A stretch of DNA of 13,354 bases. It comes from Gammaproteobacteria bacterium (GTDB lineage: Bacteria > Pseudomonadota > Gammaproteobacteria > DSM-26407). The translations under genes and the position numbers were made by a program. The stretch lies in contig JAQVKR010000025.1 of the NCBI GenBank assembly GCA_028694565.1, positions 1 to 13,354 on the forward strand, given 5' to 3'. Below, in pieces: positions 1 to 8,271 of this stretch (its first letter is position 1; each line of letters opens with the position of its first letter). Under the pieces are notes generated by a model, which saw nothing but the letters and a program-made list of their open reading frames with translations, did not search any database and was not told the origin of the DNA.

Positions 1-266
1 ACCCACCAGGGAACGGCCGCCCAGAGCACGGCCGGTCCGGCGCCCGCCGGCGTGAAGGCCATGGCCAGCAGCAGGGCCGCGACGAACGCGACGTAGGCCA
101 GCCGGGCCGGGGTCGCGCCCACGCCCGCCAGCGCGCTCCACTCCCAGGCCGCCAGCGCCGCCACGCCGGCGAAGCCGAGGGCGAAAGCCTCCCCCGACCA
201 CCCGAGGATGGCCCAGAGAGCCAGGGCCACCAGTACGATGGCCGTCAGAACCCGTTGTCTGAGCAC
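1..266 (-). CDS. cdsA: Phosphatidate cytidylyltransferase (CDP-diglyceride synthase), N-terminal part, cut by window edge
   Basis: CdsA makes CDP-diacylglycerol from phosphatidic acid and CTP in the inner membrane, the branch point for bacterial phospholipids. Only the first 88 residues are present. They begin LRQRVLTAIVL after a GTG start, the usual CdsA opening (short basic stretch, then a membrane helix). Several hydrophobic segments follow, roughly residues 6-24, 28-46, 53-70 and from 78, with the AAWEWSALAG motif near residue 40 that is typical of the family. The catalytic C-terminal signature lies outside the window. The GTG is one base downstream of the uppS stop and has a G-rich stretch just ahead of it, so the two genes are almost certainly co-transcribed and translationally coupled. 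The N-terminal pattern and the position behind uppS make the call firm despite truncation. Confidence 0.85.
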   Translation of the reverse strand, partial: MLRQRVLTAIVLVALALWAILGWSGEAFALGFAGVAALAAWEWSALAGVGATPARLAYVAFVAALLLAMAFTPAGAGPAVLWAAVPWW

Positions 267-267
267 C

Positions 268-1029
268 CTACCCCCGTTCAAGCTGCTCGCTTGTGCGGCC
301 GAAGCGGCGTTCGCGCCCGGCGAAGGATTCGAGCGCCGCGGAGAAGGCCTCGGAGCCGAAGTCGGGCCACAGGATATCGGTAAAGTAGAGCTCGGTGTAA
401 GCGAGCTGCCAGAGGAGAAAGTTGCTGATCCGCTGCTCGCCGCCGGTGCGGATGAACAGGTCCGGCTCCGGGAGATCGGTCAGGTTCAGATGCGCCTGCA
501 GGCGCTCGGGCGTTATGTCCTCCGGATCCAGCCCGCCGCGCCGGACCTCGCGCGCCAGGGCGCGCGCCGCCTCGGTGATGTCCCAGCGGCCACCGTAGTT
601 GGCGGCGATGTTGAGCATGAGGCCGGTGTTTCCGGCGGTCAGCGTCTCGGCCTTTTCGATGTGTTCCTGCAGCCGCGCGTCGAAGCGGCTCCGGTCACCG
701 ATGATGCGCAGGCGGACCCTGTTCTCGTGCAGCCGCCTCACCTCGCGCTGCAGGGCGGTCAGGAACAGCTCCATGAGCATGCCCACCTCATCGGCGGGCC
801 GGCGCCAGTTCTCGCTGCTGAAAGCGAACAGGGTCAGCACCTCCACCCCGCAGCGCCCGCAGCTGCGCACCACCTTGCGCACCGCCTCCATGCCCGCCCG
901 GTGGCCCGCGATGCGCGGTAGATGCCGCCGCCGCGCCCAGCGTCCGTTGCCATCCATGATGATGGCGACATGACGCGGGACGGCACCTCGCGCCTTGCCG
1001 CCTGGGTCGGCGTGTTTTTCCCTGGCCAT
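268..1029 (-). CDS. uppS: Undecaprenyl diphosphate synthase (cis-prenyltransferase)
   Basis: Cytosolic, membrane-associated enzyme that adds eight isopentenyl units in cis to farnesyl diphosphate, giving the C55 carrier lipid for peptidoglycan and O-antigen. The 253-residue product has the length of the E. coli enzyme. Visible motifs are [13 protein letters not shown] with the catalytic aspartate at residue 26, FSSENW at 71-76, RLRIIGD near 107-113, [12 protein letters not shown] near 141-152, and the diphosphate-binding [15 protein letters not shown] from about 195. The frame stays open upstream to 1101, but starting at 1029 puts the catalytic aspartate in the usual place, and a purine-rich stretch sits ahead of it. 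It is followed one base later by cdsA. Unlike most relatives it is separated from frr by 418 bp, so it may have its own promoter. dxr does not lie between frr and uppS as it does in E. coli. Confidence 0.97.
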   Translation of the reverse strand: MAREKHADPGGKARGAVPRHVAIIMDGNGRWARRRHLPRIAGHRAGMEAVRKVVRSCGRCGVEVLTLFAFSSENWRRPADEVGMLMELFLTALQREVRRLHENRVRLRIIGDRSRFDARLQEHIEKAETLTAGNTGLMLNIAANYGGRWDITEAARALAREVRRGGLDPEDITPERLQAHLNLTDLPEPDLFIRTGGEQRISNFLLWQLAYTELYFTDILWPDFGSEAFSAALESFAGRERRFGRTSEQLERG

Positions 1030-1447
1030 CTTTCTCAACTGTCCTGCTTCGCCATTGTCGGTGCCCCGTAGGGGCCGGAACCGGGCGCGGCAATCGGCCA
1101 CCCGGCCGCGAGCCCGCGCGGGCGTCCCGCTGACCGGATCTCCGCGGCCACGACCCTGTGTCTGCGCGCCGGTGCCGCCATTCTACCGCAAGCGCCGGCA
1201 AGACCGTCCGAGAGCGCGGACGGGCGGCGGTGGACCCTGCATGGGGCGGTGTCGGGAAAGCGACGGGGGCGGCCGGCCCCGGCCATCGATTGCGGTGTCG
1301 AACAGGCGGCTCCCGCCGCGGCGTGGAGGCCGGCAACGCGCGCGCTGGCGGCCACGGCACCCGCCCCGCCGCGGGGGCACCGGTCCCTGACGGGGCCGGC
1401 ACGCCGCCGCCTGCGCGGGACGACGGACACGCGACGGCCGGCGCCGC
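1030..1447. other. 418-bp gap between frr and uppS with no convincing gene
   Basis: This GC-rich stretch contains open frames on both strands, but none has a recognisable protein, a good ribosome binding site or independence from the neighbouring genes' frames. On the minus strand a TAGAAT -10-like hexamer lies at 1180-1185, about 150 bp ahead of uppS. No good -35 accompanies it, so a uppS-cdsA promoter is only possible. Small GC-rich inverted repeats occur at 1063-1075 (GCCCC, 3-base loop, GGGGC), 1112-1123 (a 12-base palindrome) and 1380-1399 (CCGG-x-CCC, 4-base loop, GGG-x-CCGG). None is followed by a T run on the minus strand, so a classical terminator after frr is not shown. Confidence 0.5.
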
Positions 1448-2005
1448 CTACATCTCCATCAGGTCCTTTTCCTTCTCCGCAAGGACCACGTCCACCTCGG
1501 CCGTGTACTTGTCGGTCAGCTTCTGGACCTGTTCCTGGGCCTGGCGCTCCTGGTCCTCGCTGATCTCCTTCTCCTTCACCAGCTCCTTGAAGTGCTGGTT
1601 GGCGTCGCGGCGGATGTTGCGGATGGCCACCTTGGTGTTTTCGCCTTCGTGGCGCACCACCTTGATGAGATCGCGGCGCCGCTCCTCGGTGAGCGGTGGC
1701 AGCGGGATGCGGATCGTGGTGCCGGCCGTCGCCGGGTTGAGTCCCAGGTCGGAGGTGAGGATGGCCTTCTCCACCACCGGGACCATGTTCTTCTCCCACG
1801 GCGTGACGATCAGCGTCCTGGCGTCGCCCACGGAGACGTTGGCGACCTGACTGATGGGCATTTCGCTGCCGTAGTAGTCCACGCGGATGTGTTCCAGCAG
1901 GCTCGGATGGGCCCGTCCGGTGCGGAGCTTGGCGAGTTCATGCCGGAGCGCCTCAATACTCTTGCCCATGCGGGCCTCGGCATCTTTGCGGATTTCCTCG
2001 ATCAT
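1448..2005 (-). CDS. frr: Ribosome recycling factor
   Basis: RRF acts with EF-G and IF3 to split the post-termination ribosome so that the subunits can be reused. The 185-residue product is the standard length and reads through the full family pattern: the N-terminal helix with [17 protein letters not shown] at about 25-41, the small beta domain with [16 protein letters not shown] and TPWEKNM in the middle, and the C-terminal helical arm with [20 protein letters not shown] and a highly charged end. Its ATG overlaps the pyrH stop as ATGA (4 bp), and a GGGGG stretch inside the pyrH end can serve as ribosome binding site, so translation is coupled to pyrH. The order tsf-pyrH-frr is conserved across bacteria. 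Confidence 0.98.
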   Translation of the reverse strand: MIEEIRKDAEARMGKSIEALRHELAKLRTGRAHPSLLEHIRVDYYGSEMPISQVANVSVGDARTLIVTPWEKNMVPVVEKAILTSDLGLNPATAGTTIRIPLPPLTEERRRDLIKVVRHEGENTKVAIRNIRRDANQHFKELVKEKEISEDQERQAQEQVQKLTDKYTAEVDVVLAEKEKDLMEM

Positions 2006-2742
2006 GCCTCTACCCCCTGTTCGACCAGTGTCCCTTCATCCTCTCCGGCCACCGCGCGCTGCAGGGCGCCGGGCTTGTTCATGTTGAAGACCCGGATGGG
2101 CATGCCGTGGTCCCGGCAGAGCAGGATCGCCGTCAGATCCATCACCCCCAGCTCCCGGGCGAGAACCTCGTCGTAGGTCAGGCGGGTGTAGCGCCGGGCG
2201 GAGAGGTCCTTGACCGGATCGGCGGTATAGACACCATCCACCTTGGTGGCCTTGAGCACCAGGTCGGCCCGGATCTCGATGCCCCGCAGACAGGCCGCCG
2301 AGTCGGTGGTGAAGAAAGGATTGCCGGTTCCGGCGGCAAAGATGACCACGCCGCCCCGCTCCAGGCGCCGGATGGCGCGGAGGCGGTCGAACCCCTCGCT
2401 GAAGGGGCTCATCGGGACGGCGGACATGACGCCGGCCTCGAGGCCGCGCGCACTGAGGGCGTCGCGCATGGCCAGGGCGTTGATGACCGTGGCGAGCATG
2501 CCCATGTGGTCGCCGGTGACCCGGTCCATGCCGGCGGCGGCCAGGGCCGCGCCGCGGAAGATGTTGCCCCCGCCGATGACCAGCCCGACCTGCACGCCAG
2601 CGGCGGCAAGCTCCGCCACCTCGTCGGCGACCCGGCCGAGGACGGCCGGGTCGATGCCATGGTCGGCGCCGCCCATCAGCGCCTCCCCGCTCAGCTTGAG
2701 CAGGATGCGGCGGGCGGCCGCGACTGTGCCGGATTCAGCCAA
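2002..2742 (-). CDS. pyrH: Uridylate kinase (UMP kinase), TTG start
   Basis: Hexameric cytosolic kinase of the amino-acid-kinase fold that phosphorylates UMP to UDP with ATP, committing pyrimidines to UTP and CTP. The 246-residue product shows LLKLSGEAL (14-22), GGGNIFRG (57-64), the UMP-site GDHMGML (77-83), [13 protein letters not shown] (138-150), KATKVDGVY and FNMNKPG near the C terminus. The start is TTG: no ATG or GTG lies nearby in frame, the TTG puts RILLK at the same distance from the N terminus as in E. coli, and a GGAGG sits 8 bases ahead (2751-2755) inside the end of tsf. The gap to tsf is only 4 bp, and frr overlaps the 3' end by 4 bp, giving a tightly coupled tsf-pyrH-frr unit. 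Confidence 0.97.
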   Translation of the reverse strand: MAESGTVAAARRILLKLSGEALMGGADHGIDPAVLGRVADEVAELAAAGVQVGLVIGGGNIFRGAALAAAGMDRVTGDHMGMLATVINALAMRDALSARGLEAGVMSAVPMSPFSEGFDRLRAIRRLERGGVVIFAAGTGNPFFTTDSAACLRGIEIRADLVLKATKVDGVYTADPVKDLSARRYTRLTYDEVLARELGVMDLTAILLCRDHGMPIRVFNMNKPGALQRAVAGEDEGTLVEQGVEA

Positions 2743-2746
2743 GGCC

Positions 2747-3631
2747 TCAGCCTCCGCGAACCTGGCTCATCACCTCTTCGGCGAAGTTCTCGGTCTTCTT
2801 CTCGATGCCCTCGCCCACCTCGAACCGGATGAAGCCGGCCACCTCGGCGCCCTTGCCCTTGAGCAGCGCATCGACCTTGGTGTTGGGGTCCTTCACGAAC
2901 GGCTGGCCCAGCAGGGTGACTTCCTCGAGGTACTTGCGGATCCGGCCCTCGACCATCTTCTCGATGATGTTGGCGGGCTTGCCGCTGGCGGCGGCCTGGG
3001 CCTCGGCGACGTCGCGCTCCTTGGCCACTTCGTCGGCCGGCACCTGCTCGGGCCTGACGCACAGGGGGCGGCTGGCGGCGACGTGCATGGCCAGGTCGCG
3101 CGCCAGTTCGACGTCGCCACCGGCCACATCCACCACCACGCCGATGCGGGTGCCGTGCAGGTAGCTGCCGAGGACGCCCTGGGTCTCGATGCGGGCGAAA
3201 CGGCGCACGTTCATGTTCTCGCCCAGCTTGGCGATCAGCGCCTTGCGGGCCTCTTCCACGGTGGTGGCGTCCCCATCGCCCAGGGGCATGGCGAGCAGCG
3301 CATCCAGGTCGGCCGGGTCGGCGGCCAGCACCCGGGCGCAGACCGCGTTGGCGAAGGCCTGGAAATCCTCGTTCTTGGCCACGAAGTCGGTTTCGCAGTT
3401 AATCTCGACCACGGCGGCGCTGCGGGCGTCGTCGGACTGCTGGATGATGATCAATCCCTCCGCCGCGATGCGGCCGGCCTTCTTGTCGGCCTTGGCCGCG
3501 CCGGACTTGCGCATCAGCTCGATGGCGGCCTCGATGTCGCCGTTGGTTTCCGTCAGGGCCTTCTTGCATTCCATCATGCCGGCCCCGGTACGCTCGCGGA
3601 GTTCCTTGACAAGTGCCGCAGTAATTGCCAT
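2747..3631 (-). CDS. tsf: Translation elongation factor Ts
   Basis: EF-Ts is the nucleotide exchange factor that releases GDP from EF-Tu. The 294-residue product begins [20 protein letters not shown], the typical UBA-like N-terminal domain. It then carries [10 protein letters not shown] with the nucleotide-exchange TDFV at 81-84, [25 protein letters not shown], and the C-terminal [15 protein letters not shown] ending (here [19 protein letters not shown]). The frame is open to 3673, but starting at 3631 matches the family N terminus and has GAGGG at 3639-3643 as ribosome binding site. The product is about ten residues longer than the E. coli protein, mostly through small linker insertions. It follows rpsB after a 145-bp hairpin-containing gap and precedes pyrH by 4 bp. 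Confidence 0.98.
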   Translation of the reverse strand: MAITAALVKELRERTGAGMMECKKALTETNGDIEAAIELMRKSGAAKADKKAGRIAAEGLIIIQQSDDARSAAVVEINCETDFVAKNEDFQAFANAVCARVLAADPADLDALLAMPLGDGDATTVEEARKALIAKLGENMNVRRFARIETQGVLGSYLHGTRIGVVVDVAGGDVELARDLAMHVAASRPLCVRPEQVPADEVAKERDVAEAQAAASGKPANIIEKMVEGRIRKYLEEVTLLGQPFVKDPNTKVDALLKGKGAEVAGFIRFEVGEGIEKKTENFAEEVMSQVRGG

Positions 3632-3677
3632 TTGCTCGCCCTCAGTCAACTGTTCGAATTCAAAGTAAGACACTACG

Positions 3678-3720
3678 AGGCCCGGGGTGCGGCCCGGCGA
3701 CGAGCCGCCCGCCCGGGCCT
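3678..3720 (-). terminator. Imperfect GC-rich hairpin upstream of tsf
   Basis: AGGCCCGGG (3678-3686) pairs with CCCGGGCCT (3712-3720). Inside it, GCGGC pairs with GCCGC, giving a two-part stem with a roughly 10-base loop. It lies about 50 bases ahead of the tsf start, downstream of a second, stronger hairpin. No T run follows on the minus strand, so it may act as an RNA processing, stability or partial attenuation element rather than a full terminator. Confidence 0.5.
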
Positions 3721-3735
3721 GAAACCAATGCGCGA

Positions 3736-3765
3736 ACGGCCGGGCAGGCCACCCTGCCCGGCCGT
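3736..3765 (-). terminator. Perfect 13-bp-stem hairpin between rpsB and tsf (attenuator-like)
   Basis: ACGGCCGGGCAGG (3736-3748) and CCTGCCCGGCCGT (3753-3765) are perfect inverted repeats around a 4-base loop, 12 bases after the rpsB stop. The downstream minus-strand sequence has only scattered Ts, so it should be at most a partial or RNA-level terminator. In E. coli the rpsB-tsf spacer also holds a hairpin that lowers tsf read-through, so attenuation and mRNA 3'-end protection are the likely roles. That function is inferred. Confidence 0.65.
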
Positions 3766-3776
3766 GGGCAATCGCA

Positions 3777-4577
3777 TCAGGCCTCGGCTTCGGACCCGGC
3801 CTTGGCCTCTTCCTCCCCGCCCTCCATCACCTCGGCGACGATGTTCTCGTCCTCGACTTCGACGAAGTCGTCCTCGGACGCGCCGGCATTGATGGACAGG
3901 GCGCGGGCCTCGACGATGGCGTCGGCGGCGGCGCGCACGTAGAGCTGCACCGCGCGGATGGCATCGTCGTTGCCGGGAATCACGTAGTCGACGTTGTCGG
4001 GGGAGTTGTTGGTGTCCACGACACCGACCACCGGAATGCCCAGCTTCGCCGCCTCGCTGATGGCGATCTTCTCGTGGCCCACATCCACCACGAACAGGGC
4101 GTCGGGCAGGCCGGGCATGTCCTTGATACCGCCCAGGCTCTTCTCGAGCTTGTCCCGCTCGCGGGTCAGCATCAGCACCTCTTTCTTGCCCAGGCGATCG
4201 AAGGTGCCGTCCCCGGCCATCGCCTCGAGCTCCTTGAGGCGGCGGATGGACTGCTTCACGGTGCGGAAGTTGGTGAGCATGCCGCCGAGCCAGCGGTGAT
4301 CGACATAGGGCATGCCGCAGCGCTGGGCTTCCTGGCGAATGCTCTCGGAAGCGGCGCGCTTGGTGCCGACGAAGAGAATCTTGCCCTTCTTGGAGGCCAG
4401 CTTGCCCATGAAGTTCATGGCATCCTGGAGCAACGGCAGGGTATGCTCCAGGTTGATGATGTGAATCTTGTTCCGGTGGCCGAAGATATAGGGGGCCATC
4501 TTCGGGCACCAGTAGCGGGTCTGGTGGCCGAAGTGGGCGCCGGCCTCCAGCATCTGTCTCATGGTGATGTCTGCCAT
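3777..4577 (-). CDS. rpsB: 30S ribosomal protein S2
   Basis: S2 is a late-assembling protein of the small subunit, lying between head and body and needed for S1 binding. The 266-residue product has the family signatures [15 protein letters not shown] (13-27), [14 protein letters not shown] (31-44), [31 protein letters not shown] and a closing [18 protein letters not shown] stretch. The frame is open to 4712, but starting at [10 protein letters not shown] (4577) matches the family and has GAGG about 10 bases ahead. The C terminus is about 25 residues longer than in E. coli and is very acidic, rich in Glu and Asp after residue 233. It is the first gene of the minus-strand operon, with promoter and structured leader upstream. 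In E. coli S2 represses its own operon through the leader; the same is plausible here. Confidence 0.98.
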   Translation of the reverse strand: MADITMRQMLEAGAHFGHQTRYWCPKMAPYIFGHRNKIHIINLEHTLPLLQDAMNFMGKLASKKGKILFVGTKRAASESIRQEAQRCGMPYVDHRWLGGMLTNFRTVKQSIRRLKELEAMAGDGTFDRLGKKEVLMLTRERDKLEKSLGGIKDMPGLPDALFVVDVGHEKIAISEAAKLGIPVVGVVDTNNSPDNVDYVIPGNDDAIRAVQLYVRAAADAIVEARALSINAGASEDDFVEVEDENIVAEVMEGGEEEAKAGSEAEA

Positions 4578-4714
4578 CTGTAGGTTTCCTCGCGTTTCGG
4601 GTTGAGCCTCCACGCACCCCATGGGCCGACCCGCCGCGGCGGGCACCCCGGCACATGTGCCGGTGCGTGTGTGGATTGGGCCCGGCGGCTGCCGGGCCTG
4701 TTTGCCATTCAAGG
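4578..4714 (-). promoter_or_regulatory. Structured rpsB 5' leader (candidate S2 autoregulatory element)
   Basis: From the predicted transcription start near 4714 the leader is about 137 nt and holds three consecutive self-complementary blocks: GCCCGGC/GCCGGGC with a 4-base loop (4680-4697), a 16-base palindrome CCGGCACATGTGCCGG (4648-4663) and a 14-base palindrome CCCGCCGCGGCGGG (4630-4643). Feedback by S2 on the rpsB leader is established in E. coli; these hairpins are the natural candidates here. I did not check that the conserved bases of that element are present. Confidence 0.45.
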
Positions 4715-4730
4715 GCGCGCTTTATACCAT
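4702..4730 (+). promoter_or_regulatory. Possible promoter of map-glnD, overlapping the rpsB promoter
   Basis: TTGCCA (4702-4707) with a 17-base spacer to TACCAT (4725-4730) gives 5/6 and 4/6 matches to consensus. The -10 would overlap the rpsB -10 on the opposite strand. I saw no better promoter nearer map; the sequence just before the gene lacks a convincing -35. Confidence 0.35.
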
Positions 4731-4749
4731 AGCTCGCTTCCCACAACAA
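4721..4749 (-). promoter_or_regulatory. Sigma70-type promoter of the rpsB-tsf-pyrH-frr operon
   Basis: On the minus strand TTGTTG (4744-4749) is followed after exactly 17 bases by TATAAA (4721-4726), then a GCGCGCCC discriminator. A GC-rich discriminator after the -10 is typical of ribosomal-gene promoters under ppGpp (stringent) control. The only gene it can serve is rpsB, 143 bp downstream. Confidence 0.7.
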
Positions 4750-4817
4750 TGCGGGGGCGTTCAGGCGCGCCCGGCGCTTCCCCGTGCAAACGAACAATCT
4801 TTATCAAACTCAATGAC

Positions 4818-5585
4818 ATGACCGCAACAATCAAGACTCCGGAAGAAATCGAGAAGATGCGCGTGGCGGGGCGCCTGGCCGCCGAGGTGCTGGTGATGAT
4901 CGAACCGCACGTCAACGCCGGCGTCACCACCGAGGAGCTCGACCGCATCTGCCACGACTACATCGTGAACGTGCAGGGCGCCATCCCCGCGCCGCTCAAC
5001 TACCACGGCTTCCCCAAGTCCATCTGCACTTCGCTGAACCACCAGGTCTGCCATGGCATCCCCGGTGAGCGGGTGCTCAAGAACGGCGATATTCTCAACA
5101 TCGACATCACCGTCATCAAGGACGGCTATCACGGCGACACCAGCCGCATGTTCTTCGTGGGAAAGCCCTCCATCATCGCCGAGCGGGTCAGCCGGGTGAG
5201 CCGGGAGTGTCTCTACCTGGGCATCCGCATGGTGAAGCCGGGGGTGCGCCTGGGCGATATCGGCAACGCCATCCAGCGGCATGCCGAAGCCAGCAGCTGC
5301 TCGGTGGTGCGGGAGTACTGCGGACACGGCATCGGCAAGAAGTTCCATGAGGAGCCCCAGGTGCTGCATTACGGCGAGCCGGGCACGGGGATGGCGCTGC
5401 GGGAGGGCATGACCTTCACCATCGAGCCGATGATCAACGCCGGCAAGCACCAGATCCGCATGCTGCGCGACGGCTGGACCGTGGTCACCAAGGATCACAG
5501 CCTCTCGGCGCAGTGGGAGCACACCCTCCTGGTCACCGCCGGCGGGGTCGAGGTGCTCACCCTGCGGCCGGGCGAAGCCATCTGA
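4818..5585 (+). CDS. map: Methionine aminopeptidase, type I
   Basis: Removes the initiator methionine from nascent proteins when the second residue is small. The 255-residue product opens with IKTPEEIEKMRVAGRLAAEVL, the family N terminus. All five metal ligands are in place: D96 (NIDITV), D107 (HGDTS), H170 (CGHGIG), E203 (TIEPM) and E234 (QWEH), plus the substrate-side H79 (VCHGIP). The frame is open far upstream of 4818, but the family alignment fixes the start there. An out-of-frame ATG sits 5 bases ahead. No clear Shine-Dalgarno precedes the start. Compared with E. coli the C-terminal tail is about 8 residues shorter. It faces away from rpsB, and glnD begins 8 bp after its stop; both arrangements are common in gammaproteobacteria. 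Confidence 0.97.
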   Translation: MTATIKTPEEIEKMRVAGRLAAEVLVMIEPHVNAGVTTEELDRICHDYIVNVQGAIPAPLNYHGFPKSICTSLNHQVCHGIPGERVLKNGDILNIDITVIKDGYHGDTSRMFFVGKPSIIAERVSRVSRECLYLGIRMVKPGVRLGDIGNAIQRHAEASSCSVVREYCGHGIGKKFHEEPQVLHYGEPGTGMALREGMTFTIEPMINAGKHQIRMLRDGWTVVTKDHSLSAQWEHTLLVTAGGVEVLTLRPGEAI

Positions 5586-5593
5586 CGGCACCC

Positions 5594-8254
5594 ATGGAAG
5601 CCGCCGCCCTCACCGACAGGGAACTGTTCGACAGCGAGGGACTGGAATCCCGGCTCAGCGGCGGCGGCAGCCCGGTCACGGCATTCCGCGGCGCCCTGAA
5701 GAACGGCAGGGAGGTTCTGAGCCGGCGCTACCTGGATGGCTGCCACGCCAGCGTGCTCGTGACCCAGCAGACCGCCCTCGTGGATACCCTCGTGGTGCGC
5801 GCCTGGCGGCACCTGGCGCTGGCCGACTCCCCCGAGGTGGCGCTGGTGGCGGTGGGCGGCTACGGCCGCGGCGAGCTCTTCCCCTGCTCCGACGTGGATC
5901 TGCTGATCCTGCTGCGGGGCGACGATCACGACGCCTGGCGCGAACCCATCGAGAACTTTCTGCGCCTGCTGTGGGACATCGGCCTGGAGGTCGGCCACAG
6001 CGTCCGCAGCCTGCAGGACTGCACCCGCGAGGCGGAACGCGACATCACCATCGCCACCTCGCTGATGGAGGCCCGGCTCCTGGCCGGCCCCGAACCGCTC
6101 TACCGGGCCATGCGCGCCGGGGCCGGACCGAACCACATCTGGCCCAGCCGGAAGTTCTTCGAGGCGAAGCGGGAAGAGCAGATCCAGCGCCACCGGAAGT
6201 ACCACGACACCGGCTACAACCTGGAACCCAACGTCAAGGGCAGCCCCGGGGGCCTGCGGGACATCCACATGATCGGCTGGGTGGCGAAGCGCCACTTCGG
6301 TGCCGACACGCTCTACGGCCTGGTGGAGCACGACTTTCTGAGCGAGGCGGAGTACCGCACCCTGGCCGACGGCCAGGCCTTCCTGTGGCGGGTGCGCTTC
6401 GGCCTGCACCTGATCACCGGCCGCCGCGAAGACCGCCTGCTGTTCGACCACCAGCGCACCCTGGCCGAACAGTTCGGCTACCGCGACGCCGACCACAACC
6501 TGGCGGTGGAACAGTTCATGAAGCGCTACTACCGCACGGTGCGGGAGTTGCGGCTGCTCAACGAGCTGCTGCTGCAGCTGTTCCAGGAGGCGATCCTCTA
6601 TCCCGACGACCAGGAGCGGCCCCAGCCGCTGAATGCGCGCTTCCAGCTCCGCAAGGGCTTCATCGAGGCCGGCAGTCCCCACGTGTTCCGACACCGTCCC
6701 GCCGCGCTGCTGGAGATCTTCCTGCTCATGGCCCAGCACCCCGAGATCAAGGGGGTGCGGGCGGCCACCATCCGCCTCATCCGCGACCATCTCCACCTCA
6801 TCGACGACGACTTCCGCGCCAGTCTCTCCTGCCGCAGCCTGTTCATGGAGCTGCTGCGCCAGCCCCAGGGGATCACCCACGCGCTGCGGCGGATGAACAG
6901 CTATGGCGTCCTCGGCGTCTACATTCCGGCGTTCGGACGCATCATCGGCCAGATGCAGTACGACCTGTTCCACGTCTACACGGTGGACGAGCACATCCTG
7001 TTCGTGCTGCGCAACCTGCGCCGGCTGTGCGTGGAGGAGTTCACCCACGAATTCCCCCTCTGCAGCGAGCTGATCCGGCGCATCCCGAAGCTCGAGCTGC
7101 TCTACCTCGGGGCGCTGTTCCACGACATCGCCAAGGGCCGTGGCGGGGACCACTCCGAGATCGGGGCCGAGGAGGCCGAAACCTTCTGCCTGCAGCATGG
7201 CCTGAGCAACTACGATGCCCGGCTGGTGGCCTGGCTGGTGCAGCACCACCTCGTCCTCTCGGTTACCGCCCAGCGCCAGGACATCTCCGATCCGGACGTG
7301 ATCAACGCCTTCGCCGCCAAGGTCCGCGACCAGGTGCACCTGGACTACCTCTACCTGCTCACCGTGGCGGACATACGGGGCACCAATCCGACCCTGTGGA
7401 ACAGCTGGAAGGAGTCCCTGCTCTACGAGCTCTACATGGCCACCAAGCGGGCCCTGCGGCGCGGCCTGGAGAACCCCATCGACAAGAGCGATCGGATTCG
7501 CGAGACCCAGGAAGACGCCCGCGGGCAGCTGCTGGGCAGCGGGGTGGATCCGGAGGAGGTCCGCGCCTTCTGGAACGACCAGGGCGAGGATTACTTCCTG
7601 CGCTACTCCGCCGACGAGATTGCCCGCCACACCCAGAGCATCCTCGAACGGGGACGCGACCGGACCCCGCTGGTCCTGGCCAGGCGCCAGAGCCGGCGCG
7701 GCGGCTCGGAAATCTTCATCTACACCCACCACCGCGAAGAGCTCTTCGCCGCCACCACCTCCGCCCTCGAGCGCCTGGGGCTCAACGTGGTGGACGCCCG
7801 GATCATCACCTCCATCTCCGGCTTCACCCTCGATGCCTACATCGTCCTGGAAGAGGACGGCCAACCCATCCAGAGCGACATGCGGGCCGCCGAGATCGTC
7901 GCGGCCCTGGAGCACGTGCTCTCCTCCCCCGGCGACATGGCCCTGGAGGTCAGCCGCCAGATCCACCGCCATCTGCGCCACTTCCGTACCCGGACCGAGG
8001 TGAACTTCTACACCGACGCCACCAACCACCGCACGGTGCTCGAGCTCATCGCCGGTGACCGCCCGGGACTCCTGGCGCATGTGGGCCGGGCCTTCATGGA
8101 ACACGGCGTGCGCCTGCAGACCGCCAAGATCACCACGCTGGGGGAGCGGGTGGAGGACATCTTCTTCATTACCGATCCCCAGGGCCTGCCCTTCCAGGAC
8201 GCCGATCGCCTGGGCCACCTGGCCACCGCCATCCGCACCCAGCTGGACAGCTGA
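5594..8254 (+). CDS. glnD: Bifunctional [protein-PII] uridylyltransferase/uridylyl-removing enzyme
   Basis: GlnD senses glutamine and adds or removes UMP on PII proteins (GlnB, GlnK), setting glutamine synthetase activity and nitrogen gene expression. The 886-residue product has the full architecture. The nucleotidyltransferase domain shows GGYGRGEL (88-95) and SDVDLL (99-104, with catalytic D100 and D102) and NLEPNVKGSPGGLRDIH further on. The central HD phosphohydrolase domain has FHDIAKGRGGDHS with HD at 510-511. Two C-terminal ACT domains follow, about 705-775 and 812-880, the second with LIAGDRPGLLAHVGRAF. Length is close to the E. coli 890. The ATG at 5594 is 8 bp after map; no strong ribosome binding site is seen, so coupling to map is likely. 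The frame is open upstream into map, but that part has no GlnD similarity. Confidence 0.98.
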   Translation: MEAAALTDRELFDSEGLESRLSGGGSPVTAFRGALKNGREVLSRRYLDGCHASVLVTQQTALVDTLVVRAWRHLALADSPEVALVAVGGYGRGELFPCSDVDLLILLRGDDHDAWREPIENFLRLLWDIGLEVGHSVRSLQDCTREAERDITIATSLMEARLLAGPEPLYRAMRAGAGPNHIWPSRKFFEAKREEQIQRHRKYHDTGYNLEPNVKGSPGGLRDIHMIGWVAKRHFGADTLYGLVEHDFLSEAEYRTLADGQAFLWRVRFGLHLITGRREDRLLFDHQRTLAEQFGYRDADHNLAVEQFMKRYYRTVRELRLLNELLLQLFQEAILYPDDQERPQPLNARFQLRKGFIEAGSPHVFRHRPAALLEIFLLMAQHPEIKGVRAATIRLIRDHLHLIDDDFRASLSCRSLFMELLRQPQGITHALRRMNSYGVLGVYIPAFGRIIGQMQYDLFHVYTVDEHILFVLRNLRRLCVEEFTHEFPLCSELIRRIPKLELLYLGALFHDIAKGRGGDHSEIGAEEAETFCLQHGLSNYDARLVAWLVQHHLVLSVTAQRQDISDPDVINAFAAKVRDQVHLDYLYLLTVADIRGTNPTLWNSWKESLLYELYMATKRALRRGLENPIDKSDRIRETQEDARGQLLGSGVDPEEVRAFWNDQGEDYFLRYSADEIARHTQSILERGRDRTPLVLARRQSRRGGSEIFIYTHHREELFAATTSALERLGLNVVDARIITSISGFTLDAYIVLEEDGQPIQSDMRAAEIVAALEHVLSSPGDMALEVSRQIHRHLRHFRTRTEVNFYTDATNHRTVLELIAGDRPGLLAHVGRAFMEHGVRLQTAKITTLGERVEDIFFITDPQGLPFQDADRLGHLATAIRTQLDS

Positions 8255-8271
8255 ACCGAAGCCGCCGCCTA

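Noticed and set aside
995..1390. Plus-strand frames in the frr-uppS gap
   Set aside because: Arg/Pro-rich products typical of random GC-rich frames; they overlap uppS antisense and lack start signals.
1380..1399. Rho-independent terminator after frr
   Set aside because: A hairpin is present but about 50 bp from the stop, with a C/A mismatch on the transcribed strand and no T run.
2243..3892. A 549-codon plus-strand frame opposite pyrH and tsf
   Set aside because: Antisense shadow across two well-supported genes and their intergenic hairpins; the product shows no family features.
5971..8058. A 695-codon plus-strand frame inside glnD
   Set aside because: Out-of-frame shadow rich in Arg, Pro, Gly and Ala with no domain; the glnD frame is uninterrupted through it.
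5495..8218. A 907-codon open frame antisense to nearly all of glnD
   Set aside because: It mirrors the glnD codon pattern in GC-rich DNA (few stops opposite GC-rich third positions), gives a low-complexity Gly/Val/Gln/His-rich product with no recognisable domain, and the sense frame is a complete GlnD.
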